Origin: CAHJXF01 sp038240015
GTDB taxonomy: Bacteria; Pseudomonadota; Gammaproteobacteria; Burkholderiales; Burkholderiaceae_D
NCBI GenBank assembly: GCA_038240015.1
Contig: JBBSEF010000071.1
Coordinates: 1 to 14,753, forward strand
Reading direction: 5' to 3'
Length of the DNA: 14,753 nucleotides
Position numbers and translations under genes: made by a program. Shown in pieces: positions 8,501 to 14,753 of the stretch (position 1 is its first letter; each line of letters starts with the position of its first letter). The notes under the pieces are model-generated. The model worked only from the letters and a program-made list of their open reading frames with translations. It did no database searches and was not told the origin of the DNA.

Positions 8501-11500
8501 CGATATCGCCGTCGCTGTAAGCGTTCTCGCGCTCGTGGTTCTCCACGGCGATGAAACCGAGCACTCGGTCGCTGCCGATGATGGGCACGCGCAGCGCCGA
8601 CGTGGGGAGGTCGGTCCCTTCGACGGGCCCGCCGATTGCCGCCTCGGCGGCGGTCCGGTCGTAGACGACGTGGCGGCGCGCCACAAGCTCGTCCCACGGC
8701 GTGACGGACGGTCGCGGCGCGATCGTGAATCGACGTCCATGCTCGACGGCGTACAGGAAATGAACAGCGCGGGTGTCGTAATCGAGCCATCGGATGGCCA
8801 GGTCCTCGGTGTCGAGTACCTCGCACAGCTTGTTTCCCACCAAGTCGACGATTGCCTGAAAGTCAAGCGACCCGGCCATGCCTTGCTGAATGCTGTTGAT
8901 GACCGCGAGCTCGGCCGCGCGCTGCTCGGTCTCTTTCAGCAGGCGTTGTGTCTCGTCGAACAGCCGTGCGTTCTCTAGCGCCACACCCATACTCGAGGCA
9001 ACGGTTTGCAAGAGACGGATCTCGGATTCGCCAAACGCATGCTCGCAGTCGGAACTTTCGATCGCGATCTGGCCGAGCACGCGGTCGCCACCGATGATGG
9101 GTACCTGCAATGCGGACAAGGTCGCGTCGCTGCCGCTTGCAACCGCATCAGCCGTCACTTCGGCTTCAGCCTTGTGAAGAATCGCTTCGCGTCGCGATGT
9201 GAACTCGGCCCAATGCTGCGCGGGCGCGGTCTTCGACGGAATGGTCAATCGAACACCGCGTTCGAATTCGTAGAGATAGTGAATCGCACGCTGCTGGTAA
9301 TCGAGCCAGTGGATGCCGATGGTCTCGGTGTGCAGCACTTCGCGCAGCTTGTCTCCGACGAGGTCGATGATGGCCTGGAACTCGAGTGAGCTCGACATGC
9401 CTTGCTGGATGCTGTTGATCACCGCCAGCTCGCCTGCGCGTTGCTCGGTCTCCTTCAATAACCGTTGCGTCTCGTCGAACAGGCGCGCGCTTTCCAACGC
9501 CACGCCCATCGACGCGGCCACGGTCTGCAACAGACGCACCTCGCTCTCACCAAAAGCGTGCTCGCGCTCGTGGTTCTGCAACGCGATGATGCCGAGCGCG
9601 CGATCGCTGCCGATGATGGGGACGCCGACGATCGAATGAGCCCAGTCGGTCCCCGGCGTCGGTCCCTCGATGCCGCCCGCAATCTGCTCGGCGCGCGTGT
9701 TCGCCACGGCGACGCGGCGCTCACGCAGAATCGACCAGGATGGATGACCCGGTGCTAGCGGCCACGGCAGCCTGCGCTTGAGAGGCACGCCGTGTTCGTA
9801 GCTGTACAGCCCTTGAACCAGGTTGGTCGCTTCGTCCCACCACAGGATGCTGACGTCGCCGGTATCGAACACCTCGCGCAGCTTGTCGCCGACCAGGTCG
9901 ACGATCGCCTGAAAATTCAGCGCGGCGGCAAGACCGCGCTGAATCGTGTTGATGATCTCGAGCTCGCCCACGCGCGCATTGAGCTCGACCGTACGTGCCG
10001 CGACTTGGCCCTCAAGCCCTTGCGCCCACTGCGCGTTGTCGAGCGCGACCGCGGCCTGATTGGCGAGCATGCCGAGCATGTCGCGATCGGTGTCGCTGAA
10101 CGCCCCGTAGACCTCGTCGGTGTCGGCGTACAGATAACCGAGCAATTTATTTTGCGCGATCAGCGGCGCGACGATGCGCGACACGCCCATCAGCGTGGAC
10201 GCGGTCTTGCGCGCGCGCGTGCGTTGCGCCGCGCGCGTGAGGCGCGCTTGATCGAGCAGCGGCGCGATCGATCGCAAGTGCTTCGACGCGTCTTCGCCGC
10301 GCGGCATCAGCGACTCGACCACATGGCGCTCGTCGTCCTGTTCGACGACCAGCAGCACGCGCTCGCCGCCGCTCAACTCGGTGGCTTCCTCGACGAGAAA
10401 AGTCTGGATCTGCGCGATCGTGTGCAGAGCGTTCAATCGCAAGCCGGTATCGGTGAGACGCTTGAACGGCTCGCGCACATTGCTCTCGATCGCGAGGTGC
10501 GCGAGACGCTCGGCCCGCGGCAAGTTACGCCGTGCGCCTTCCGCTATCCATGTCTTGATGATGTCGCGATTGACCGCTACCTTGTTCAGGTAGTTGCGGC
10601 GCAGGCCGTCGTCGTGCAGGTTGGCGATGCGCTCGAGCAGCAACGCATGCGCCTGCGCCAGCGCCGCATGCGCATCGTCGCCTCGGTCGTTGGCCTCCAA
10701 CGTCCTCGCGTGCCACCACCAGATGTCTTGCGCGGCGCCGGCGTCGGGTTTTGCAAACGACAGCGCGCGGTGCATCGCGCTGGCCTTGGCCGTCGCCTTG
10801 AGCGCGACAGCGGGTTCGCCACCGGCCAGCCAGGCCTGCCCGAGCAGGCTGAGATAGCTGGGAGCGCCCGACGCGCCGGCCTGTCGATCCAACCGCAAGG
10901 CCGACTGGCCGCGACGCAGGGCATCGCGAGACTTGCCTTCGGCCAGCGCGAGTTCCCCTGACGCATAGGCCGCGAACGCAATCAAGAGCGGATCACCGAG
11001 ATCGGGCAGCAGCTTTTGGCATTCCTCCATGAGCAGCCGTGCAGCCCCCAACGCACCGAGCCTGACCTCCGCGATGACCTGATTGCTCAGCGCAATCGCC
11101 AGGACCATCTTGGCTCCCATGTCGCGAGCGCGGCCGGCCACCTCGGCATACAGTCGGCGGCTGTGTCGATACAGGCCGAGATCCTGGTACACGTTCGCGA
11201 GATTGGACAGGGCGCCGGCACGGCGCTCGGCATAACCGGCGGATGCGTATGCGGAAAGCGCCTGTTGCAAATGCCGCATGTTGTCGGCCAGATCGACATC
11301 GCTGTTGGACAGCACGTTGCACGCATTGCCGATGCCGTACTGGTCACCCGCCTGCCTGCAGAGCGCGAGCGCAACTTCCGCGTGCCGACGCGACTCTTCA
11401 GCACGTCCGAAGTTGAAGTGGGCGACGGCCAGCACCCAGTGTGCGCGACCCGTGCCCGACGCATGGCCTGCATCCGCGAACAGATCGATCGCCTGCAGCC

Positions 11501-11996
11501 CGGCATCGATTGCGGATTTGTCGTCCCTCGTGCGCATGTGCGCTTCGGCGAGGCGCAGCAAGCTTTTCGCAAGAAGCAATTCTTGCCGGCTTTGCCGCGC
11601 GGTCTTGACGGCGCCGGACGCCGTCTTGACGGCCTCATTGAGGTGGCCCTGGCGCATCTGCACCAACGCCTTGCGATTGAACGCCTGTGCCTTCAGCGCC
11701 GGTTCGTCCTCCGCCGCCGCGAGCTTGACCATCGCGATCGTATCTTCGGCAGCGCGATCGAGATGGCCCAACGCGATGCCCGACTCTGCGCGCAGGTCGA
11801 GCAGGTCCATGCGCTCGACAGCATCGATGCGCGTCGCCGCAAGCGCCGCAGTGCAAAGCGCGATCGCCTCCGCATGCTGCCCGGCCCACGCCATCTCACG
11901 CGCACGAGACGCGCCGCCTGCAACGGGAGTTGCGGACTTTTCGGCTTTCGGGCGCGATCCGGCGCGCCGACTCTTGGTCGCTGGCTTGTTCGCCAT
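2595..11996 (-). CDS. Giant cytoplasmic hybrid histidine kinase: TPR - 12 x GAF - HisKA - HATPase - REC - REC
   Basis: A protein of 3133 residues. The start is placed at ATG 11996 (MANKPATKSRR...), with GAGGG (plus-strand bases 12008-12012) 11 nt ahead. A GTG further upstream would add 43 residues without domain character. Order of domains: Lys/Arg-rich tail (1-25); TPR-like helical repeats (about 30-470); twelve GAF domains, each ending in a conserved N-A-R-L-F or similar at residues 656, 838, 1011, 1183, 1362, 1543, 1707, 1895, 2067, 2240, 2428 and 2599; HisKA with His2627 in MSHEIRTPMNAVIGM; HATPase_c (about 2728-2845) with N-box LLNLLSNAVKFT, DTGIGL and GGTGLGLAISKRL; REC1 with Asp2918 in IVDMHMPEMDG; REC2 (about 3009-3125) with Asp3059 in LMDVQMPEMDG. 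All phosphorelay residues are present. No membrane helix and no HPt domain are seen, so it is a soluble sensor that needs a separate phosphotransfer or output partner. Ligands of the GAF domains cannot be predicted. Confidence 0.95.
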   Translation of the reverse strand: MANKPATKSRRAGSRPKAEKSATPVAGGASRAREMAWAGQHAEAIALCTAALAATRIDAVERMDLLDLRAESGIALGHLDRAAEDTIAMVKLAAAEDEPALKAQAFNRKALVQMRQGHLNEAVKTASGAVKTARQSRQELLLAKSLLRLAEAHMRTRDDKSAIDAGLQAIDLFADAGHASGTGRAHWVLAVAHFNFGRAEESRRHAEVALALCRQAGDQYGIGNACNVLSNSDVDLADNMRHLQQALSAYASAGYAERRAGALSNLANVYQDLGLYRHSRRLYAEVAGRARDMGAKMVLAIALSNQVIAEVRLGALGAARLLMEECQKLLPDLGDPLLIAFAAYASGELALAEGKSRDALRRGQSALRLDRQAGASGAPSYLSLLGQAWLAGGEPAVALKATAKASAMHRALSFAKPDAGAAQDIWWWHARTLEANDRGDDAHAALAQAHALLLERIANLHDDGLRRNYLNKVAVNRDIIKTWIAEGARRNLPRAERLAHLAIESNVREPFKRLTDTGLRLNALHTIAQIQTFLVEEATELSGGERVLLVVEQDDERHVVESLMPRGEDASKHLRSIAPLLDQARLTRAAQRTRARKTASTLMGVSRIVAPLIAQNKLLGYLYADTDEVYGAFSDTDRDMLGMLANQAAVALDNAQWAQGLEGQVAARTVELNARVGELEIINTIQRGLAAALNFQAIVDLVGDKLREVFDTGDVSILWWDEATNLVQGLYSYEHGVPLKRRLPWPLAPGHPSWSILRERRVAVANTRAEQIAGGIEGPTPGTDWAHSIVGVPIIGSDRALGIIALQNHEREHAFGESEVRLLQTVAASMGVALESARLFDETQRLLKETEQRAGELAVINSIQQGMSSSLEFQAIIDLVGDKLREVLHTETIGIHWLDYQQRAIHYLYEFERGVRLTIPSKTAPAQHWAEFTSRREAILHKAEAEVTADAVASGSDATLSALQVPIIGGDRVLGQIAIESSDCEHAFGESEIRLLQTVASSMGVALENARLFDETQRLLKETEQRAAELAVINSIQQGMAGSLDFQAIVDLVGNKLCEVLDTEDLAIRWLDYDTRAVHFLYAVEHGRRFTIAPRPSVTPWDELVARRHVVYDRTAAEAAIGGPVEGTDLPTSALRVPIIGSDRVLGFIAVENHERENAYSDGDIGLMQTVASSMGVALENARLFDETQRLLKETEQRNTELAVINSIQQGMSGSLDFQGIVDLVGDRLRDVLQLPDLGILWFDHDARTVLRLYDVEHGVRLSLPEDRLIVPLASNGPSAKLIATRRPIVTHTADEERASYNLIPGTDPAKCSAQIPIIANDRVLGALMLDNFEREHAFGDAEVRLLQTIAAGMGVALENARLFDETQRLLKETEQRNAELAVINSIQQGMAGSLEFQGIVDLVGDKLREVLRTEEIAIHWFDAETRTIHFLYVVEHGQRLTLSSRTLPPRSQTNLKPWDHMVASRRPIVLNSPADIKAFGLDVIEGTDPSLSIVFVPIIGSDRVLGSIAIENYERENAHSDADVRLLQTVAASMGVALENARLFDETQQRAAELATVNTVSQQLAAKLDVDALIELVGEQIRTVFKADLAYVALLDRTTNLIEFRYQYGEENVSLPYGQGLTSKIIETGEALILNSNVNQRSEEIGANLVGKNALSYLGVPIFVAGVCEGVVSVQSTQREGEFDSDDQRLLETIAANVGVALQNALLFNETKEALEQQTASAEVLQAISNSVSDAQPVFDTILDSCARLFNVEGSVLVLIGEDNLIRLAAMHAHATQIDEPGWTQAELQQRADKVRTLFPMPLAGTGAEAAIRARRVLSFPDVINGSDVPPGIRAPAQMMGINYAMIMAPLMLGNEGIGALSLTRRALGGFTAKEEALLKTFADQAVIAIQNARLFNETQEALSHQTASANILRVISASPTDTQPVFNAIVDTAVKLLACDRATFSRVEGDFYIPCASATPQGFENDRWTDPVRIDAAKNFPSQAIVSRQIVHIPDWDAIELPERQKMIRATTGVRASLAVPLVREGISIGVLMLFRIRTGGFSDKEIAVAESFRDQAVIAIENVRLFNETREALEQQTATAEVLRVMSDSPTDVQPVFDKIVTLARELGDADIAVVFRYEGGLIRMKAHAAADGRVDEIPAPSREGQAFAPTRGSIAGRAIIDRCMVKIEDLDADAEYDHHFTSGGYRRAFSVPLLRQGEPIGAINLAWDDPGPIPDTVSKVLQSFADQAVIAIENVRLFNETKEALEQQTASAEVLQAISNFVADTAPVFDTILDSCARLFNVEGSIINLIGDDGLLHIAAMHAHATSSDAPGWSQAELQDRAEHVRSLFPMPLAGTGAEAVIRARRVISFPDIVNGLDVPPVLRGPAMRMGLNFSMMMAPLMRGNEGIGAIALTRRALGGFTAKEQVLLKTFADQAVIAIQNARLFNETKEALEQQTAMAEVLEVISGSVSDTKPVFEKILDSCQRLFGHEVMGVDLIGADGLVHCDAYRGPGAERVREFYPARLADTVTGITVSRRQVVHYPNVAEISDGPPGAVELGRKIGARTYLSAPLLWEGTGIGALFIARERLQPFSDQDISLIKSFADQAVIAIQNARLFKDAQDARAAAETANDAKSSFLATMSHEIRTPMNAVIGMSGLLLDTPLNAEQRDFAGTIRDSGDALLTIINDILDFSKIEAGRMDVEVRPFDLRECVESALDLIGARAAEKHLDIAYVFEGEVPAAIEGDVTRLRQVLLNLLSNAVKFTEQGEVVLTVQVCVVETGEPQIEFAVRDTGIGLTPAGMGKLFQSFSQADSSTTRKYGGTGLGLAISKRLAELMGGTMWVESDGLGKGSTFRFTIRAPEAAMPATSRRSFIGEQPALVGKRVLVVDDNATNRRILGLQTARWGMQHHETGAPAEALQWMKSGERFDLAIVDMHMPEMDGVTLARQMRAIDAEMPLVLFTSLGRREAIAEGGDLFKATLAKPLRQSQLFDTMVTLLTHGVDQPRAVAPAKPGIDPGMAACHPLRILLAEDNVVNQKLALRLLQQMGYRADVASNGVEAIEAVERQRYDVILMDVQMPEMDGLEASRRITRRWSANERPRIVAMTANAMQGDREECLAAGMDDYVTKPIRVDVLVRALMNTPRRALDS
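4716..6878 (-). repeat. Intragenic repeats, GAF family B, with GAF8 and GAF11 near-duplicates
   Basis: A second repeat type covers GAF8-GAF11, with related GAF12 downstream. Its linkers are of the form LFNETKEALEQQTASAEVL..IS, followed by QPVFD.I. GAF8 (plus-strand 6315-6878) and GAF11 (4716-5279) both have a period of 188 codons and share long identical stretches such as FPMPLAGTGAEA and LTRRALGGFTAKE. By eye about three quarters of positions are identical. GAF9 and GAF10, with periods 172 and 173, lie between them and are clearly different. Confidence 0.85.
7371..9485 (-). repeat. Tandem intragenic repeats, GAF family A (GAF3-GAF6)
   Basis: Within the kinase gene, a unit of about 172-181 codons recurs. 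Each unit has a GAF body with VPIIGSDRVLG and LLQTVA.SMGVALENARLFDET, then a linker RLLKETEQR..ELAVINSIQQGM and DFQ.IVDLVGDKLREVL. Marker Arg residues at 838, 1011, 1183, 1362 and 1543 define the period. GAF2 shares the same body and feeds the first linker. The linkers are closely similar also at DNA level, while the GAF cores have diverged more, most of all in the putative ligand pockets. Confidence 0.85.
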
Positions 11997-12115
11997 TTCT
12001 TTGGGATCCCTCAGGCAGTCCGCTCGATCGGCACAGATACCCGCCCGCGCATGGTACCCGCGCATCACGCCGTTGCGACCGGCTCTTCGCGTGCGATGAA
12101 TGCGTCCATGTTGTC

Positions 12116-12144
12116 GAGTCGCCACAGGCTCGCGGCCTTATACT
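12116..12144 (+). promoter_or_regulatory. Candidate promoter for the moxR-like gene
   Basis: TATACT at 12139-12144 is one mismatch from the -10 consensus. A weak -35 candidate GAGTCG lies at 12116-12121 with a 17 bp spacer; the better-looking TTGTCG at 12111 would be 22 bp away, too far. This would give a leader of roughly 60 nt before the ATG at 12215. It lies in the 218 bp spacer (11997-12214) between the divergent kinase and moxR genes. No convincing minus-strand promoter for the kinase could be picked out in the same spacer. Confidence 0.35.
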
Positions 12145-12214
12145 CGCGAGGCTACGCCATCGCTTCCCGGTGACCTTCGGTCATCGCATTCTTCAGACCA
12201 CACTCCAAAAGCCC

Positions 12215-13069
12215 ATGCGCTTCGAAGGCACCGACACTTACGTCGCCACGCAGGACCTCAAGCTCGCCGTCAACGCGGCGCTCACCTTGCAACGCCCGCT
12301 GTTGATCAAGGGCGAGCCCGGTACCGGCAAGACCATGCTCGCCGAAGAAGTCGCGGCCGCACTCGACATGCCGCTGATGCAGTGGCACATCAAGTCGACC
12401 ACCAAGGCGATGCAGGGCCTCTACGAATACGACGCCGTCAGTCGCCTGCGCGATTCGCAGCTGGCGGAGTTCGAAGACTCGGAACGCGTCAAGGACATTC
12501 ACAACTACATCGTCAAGGGCGTGTTGTGGCAGGCCTTCACGTCCGACGAACCGGTGGTGTTGTTGATCGACGAGATCGACAAGGCCGACATCGAGTTTCC
12601 CAACGATCTGCTGCGCGAACTCGATCGCATGGAGTTCTATGTATACGAGACGCGCGAGCTGGTGCAGGCCAGGCATCGTCCGCTGGTCGTGATCACGTCC
12701 AACAACGAGAAGGAATTGCCCGACGCGTTCCTGCGCCGCTGCTTCTTTCACTACATCCGCTTCCCAGACAAGGAGACGATGCAGCAGATCGTCGATGTCC
12801 ACTATCCGGGCTTGAAGAAGGAACTGCTCGCAGCCGCGCTCGCCGCGTTCTTTCAGATGCGCGATGTACCGGGCCTGAAGAAGAAGCCGTCGACGTCCGA
12901 GCTGCTCGACTGGTTGAAGCTGCTGCTGGCCGAAGACATTCCGCCCGAGGCGTTGCACAGCAAAGACAACAAGGCGATCGTCCCGCCCTTGCACGGCGCG
13001 TTGCTCAAGAACGAGCAGGACGTGCATCTGTTCGAGCGACTGGTGTTCATGGCGAAGAACAATCGCTAG
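12215..13069 (+). CDS. MoxR-family AAA+ ATPase
   Basis: A 284-residue protein. The start MRFEGTDTYVATQDLKLAVN is the usual opening of this MoxR branch, so the longer open frame upstream is not used. Walker A is GEPGTGKT (33-40), Walker B is VVLLIDEID with Asp119-Glu120, sensor 1 is around Asn163 (ITSNNEKELP), and LRRCFFHYIRF holds the arginine-finger region. It ends in a helical lid (KKPSTSELLDWLKLLLAEDIPPEAL). MoxR ATPases act with VWA-domain partners as chaperones that mature or insert cofactors into other proteins, as in the CoxD/CoxE system for CO dehydrogenase. No client operon is visible here. The matching VWA gene lies 691 bp downstream. No clear ribosome binding site is seen. Confidence 0.93.
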   Translation: MRFEGTDTYVATQDLKLAVNAALTLQRPLLIKGEPGTGKTMLAEEVAAALDMPLMQWHIKSTTKAMQGLYEYDAVSRLRDSQLAEFEDSERVKDIHNYIVKGVLWQAFTSDEPVVLLIDEIDKADIEFPNDLLRELDRMEFYVYETRELVQARHRPLVVITSNNEKELPDAFLRRCFFHYIRFPDKETMQQIVDVHYPGLKKELLAAALAAFFQMRDVPGLKKKPSTSELLDWLKLLLAEDIPPEALHSKDNKAIVPPLHGALLKNEQDVHLFERLVFMAKNNR

Positions 13070-13156
13070 GTAACGAATGATCACGTCATCTCCGAGCTTA
13101 CGAGCAAGCAGCTCGGTCGCGGCGTGCGTGGGAAGTACTTCAAGAAGTTCACGTGA
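13070..13156 (+). pseudogene. Start-less coding relic between the moxR and GNAT genes
   Basis: Directly after the TAG of the moxR-like gene, in the same frame, 28 codons read VTNDHVISELTSKQLG then RGVRGKYFKKFT and a TGA. The composition looks like real protein. The L-G-R-G-V-R-G-K-Y pattern recalls, from memory, small proteins whose usual next residues are a hydrophobic strand (an antitoxin-like family). No ATG or usable upstream start lies in the frame, and the expected C-terminal half is missing. It is most simply a decayed fragment. Alternatives are an amber read-through tail of the ATPase or chance. Confidence 0.35.
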
Positions 13157-13168
13157 GGCGGCGATGCT

Positions 13169-13759
13169 GTGACGTTCGCGAACCCGATCAGGTTGAGCGG
13201 CGAGCACGCGGTGCTCGAACCGCTTGCGCCCACGCATGCGGCAGATCTCCAGGATGCAGCGCGAGACGGCGAGCTCTGGAAACTCTGGTACACATCGGTC
13301 GTCCCACCGGAACGCATGGGCGCCGAGATCGAGCGACGCCTGGATCTGCAAGAAAAAGGAAGCATGCTGCCGTTCGCGGTGATCGATCCGCTCACGCATC
13401 GCGCGGTCGGCATGACGACTTACATGAATATCGACGCCGTCAATCGCAGAGTCGAGATCGGATCGACGTGGTACGCGAAGCGCGTGCAGCGCACGGCGCT
13501 CAACACCGAATGCAAGCTGATGCTGCTTACGCATGCGTTCGATCAACTGCGATGCATCGCGGTCGAGTTCCGCACGCATTGGTTGAATCAACAGAGCCGC
13601 ACGGCGATCGAACGTCTCGGCGCCAAACAGGATGGCGTGCTGCGCAATCACGCTATCGCGTCCGACGGGTCGTATCGCGACACGGTCGTCTATTCGATCA
13701 TCGAGTCCGAAGGGCCCGCCGTAAAGCGGCATCTGCAATTCAAACTCGGGCGGACCTGA
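13169..13759 (+). CDS. GNAT-family N-acetyltransferase (RimJ/RimL type)
   Basis: A 196-residue protein with GTG start, preceded by AGGCGG (13156-13161) at 7 nt. The opening (IRLSGEHAVLEPLAPTHAADL) is the first strand and helix of RimJ/RimL-like GNAT proteins. The central strand and acetyl-CoA loop lie around residues 92-116 (RRVEIGSTWYAKRVQRTALN), followed by a helix (ECKLMLLTHAFDQL) and CIAVEFRTHWLNQQSRTAIERLGAKQDG, a typical C-terminal GNAT pattern. It would transfer an acetyl group from acetyl-CoA to an amine; the substrate is unknown. Its stop is 1 bp before the VWA gene, so the two are cotranscribed and probably coupled. Confidence 0.9.
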   Translation: MTFANPIRLSGEHAVLEPLAPTHAADLQDAARDGELWKLWYTSVVPPERMGAEIERRLDLQEKGSMLPFAVIDPLTHRAVGMTTYMNIDAVNRRVEIGSTWYAKRVQRTALNTECKLMLLTHAFDQLRCIAVEFRTHWLNQQSRTAIERLGAKQDGVLRNHAIASDGSYRDTVVYSIIESEGPAVKRHLQFKLGRT

Positions 13760-13760
13760 A

Positions 13761-14753
13761 ATGCTGATCGACTTCTTCTTCGCCCTGAAGACCGCCAAGA
13801 TTCCGGTCTCGATCAAGGAATATCTGATCCTGCTCGAAGGCCTGAAGAAGAACGTGATCGAGCCGTCTATCGACGACTTCTATTTCTTCTCGCGCACTGC
13901 GCTCGTGAAAGACGAGCAGCACTACGACAAGTTCGACCAGGCCTTCGGCGCCTACTTCAACGGACACGCAGCCAAGGTCGACTTGCAACGCGAGTTGCCG
14001 CTCGACTGGTTGATCAAGAAGCTTGAACGCACGCTCACGCCCGAAGAGAAAGCGCAGGTCGAATCGCTCGGCGGATGGGACGCGCTGATGAAGCGGCTGA
14101 AGGACATTCTCGATGAGCAGAAGGAACGTCACGAAGGCGGCAGCAAGTGGATCGGCACCGGCGGCACATCGCCGTTCGGACACGGCGGCTACAACCCCGA
14201 AGGCATCCGCATCGGCGGTCCGTCGGGCGGCAACCGCACCGCGGTCAAGGTGTGGGAGTCGCGCGCCTATCGCGACTACGACGATCAGGTCGAACTGGGC
14301 ACGCGCAACATCAAGATCGCGTTGCGCCGCTTGAGAAAATTCGCGCGCGAGGGCGCCGAGCTCGAGCTCGACTTGCCCGACACGATCGGCTCGACCGCCA
14401 AGAACGCGGGCTGGCTCGACATCAAGATGGTCCCCGAGCGCAGGAACAAAGTGAAGGTGCTGATGCTGCTGGACGTGGGCGGCACGATGGACGATCACAT
14501 CGCGCGCACCGAAGAATTGTTCTCGGCGGCCAAGGCCGAGTTCAAGCACATGGACTTCTTCTACTTCCACAACTGCGTGTACGACTATCTGTGGAAGAGC
14601 AACCGCCGGCGTCACGCCGAGCGCACGCCGACCTGGGAAGTGCTGCACAAGTACACGCCCGACACCAAGCTGATCTTCGTGGGCGACGCGACCATGAGCC
14701 CCTATGAAATTTTGCAACCGGGCGGCAGCGTCGAATACAACAACGACGAAGCC
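13761..14753 (+). CDS. CoxE-like VWA-domain protein, partner of the MoxR ATPase (3' end outside window)
   Basis: ATG at 13761 follows the GNAT stop by one base, and 331 codons remain open to the window edge. The N-terminus (MLIDFFFALKTAKIPVSIKEYL) is the typical start of VWA proteins encoded next to MoxR. Residues about 132-160 are Gly-rich (from GTGGTSPFGHGGYNPEG). The VWA fold begins about residue 230 (KVKVLMLLDVGGTMDD), with Asp238 as the first metal-site residue and the family-type DVGG(S/T) in place of the canonical D-x-S-x-S. Relatives are about 390 residues long, so perhaps 60 are missing. It is expected to work with the MoxR-like ATPase on an unidentified client. Confidence 0.9.
   Translation, partial: MLIDFFFALKTAKIPVSIKEYLILLEGLKKNVIEPSIDDFYFFSRTALVKDEQHYDKFDQAFGAYFNGHAAKVDLQRELPLDWLIKKLERTLTPEEKAQVESLGGWDALMKRLKDILDEQKERHEGGSKWIGTGGTSPFGHGGYNPEGIRIGGPSGGNRTAVKVWESRAYRDYDDQVELGTRNIKIALRRLRKFAREGAELELDLPDTIGSTAKNAGWLDIKMVPERRNKVKVLMLLDVGGTMDDHIARTEELFSAAKAEFKHMDFFYFHNCVYDYLWKSNRRRHAERTPTWEVLHKYTPDTKLIFVGDATMSPYEILQPGGSVEYNNDEA

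Noticed and set aside
3720..9389. Several long plus-strand open frames (for example 4422-5864 and 6015-8276) opposite the kinase
   Set aside because: Their translations repeat (LVEQ..VLDRDHGLI and similar) only because they mirror the repeated linkers of the kinase. They carry no domain motifs of their own.
4203..9485. Regularly spaced repeats that could suggest a CRISPR or satellite array
   Set aside because: The period is over 500 bp and always a multiple of three, and the repeats translate into conserved domain linkers. They are protein repeats.
11997..12125. Extension of the kinase to a GTG at 12125
   Set aside because: The 43 added residues look random and cross the intergenic promoter region. 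ATG 11996 has GAGGG ahead of it and begins the domain-like sequence.
11930..12214. Upstream extension of the moxR-like frame
   Set aside because: It overlaps the divergent kinase start and lacks family similarity. MRFEGT at 12215 is the familiar family start.
12152..14717. Long minus-strand frames (12152-13816 and 13740-14717) opposite the MoxR, GNAT and VWA genes
   Set aside because: The plus-strand genes have clear catalytic motifs and tight operon spacing; the antisense frames have none.

Overview
The window comes from a GC-rich bacterium. Protein families and codon habits fit a proteobacterium of the Burkholderiales or Xanthomonadales type, but nothing here fixes the genus. There are no RNA genes, insertion sequences or CRISPR arrays that I can support. 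About 64% of the window is one gene.

Left part (1-2467): a truncated minus-strand gene encodes the N-terminal, multi-membrane half of a probable signalling sensor. It is divergent from two toxin-antitoxin operons placed head to tail on the plus strand. The first is a VapBC pair (ribbon-helix-helix antitoxin, PIN-domain RNase toxin). The second is a HigBA pair (RelE/HigB-like toxin first, HTH antitoxin second). The higBA promoter contains a perfect 8+8 bp inverted repeat, and its predicted transcription start falls on or very near the GTG start codon of higB.

Middle (2479-11996, minus strand): a cytoplasmic hybrid histidine kinase of 3133 residues. Its order is basic tail, TPR region, twelve consecutive GAF domains joined by helical linkers, HisKA (His2627), HATPase_c, REC1 (Asp2918), REC2 (Asp3059). 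The GAF array falls into two families of repeats, with clear internal duplications. A 39-residue one-helix membrane microprotein starts inside the kinase stop codon (ATGA overlap) and is the best candidate in the window for something undescribed.

Right part (12215-14753, plus strand): a MoxR-type AAA+ ATPase and a CoxE-like von Willebrand factor A (VWA) protein. These two usually sit side by side and work as a chaperone pair. Here they are separated by a short start-less coding relic and by a RimJ/RimL-like GNAT acetyltransferase. The VWA gene runs off the right edge. The kinase and the moxR gene are divergent and share a 218 bp spacer with a plausible plus-strand -10 element.
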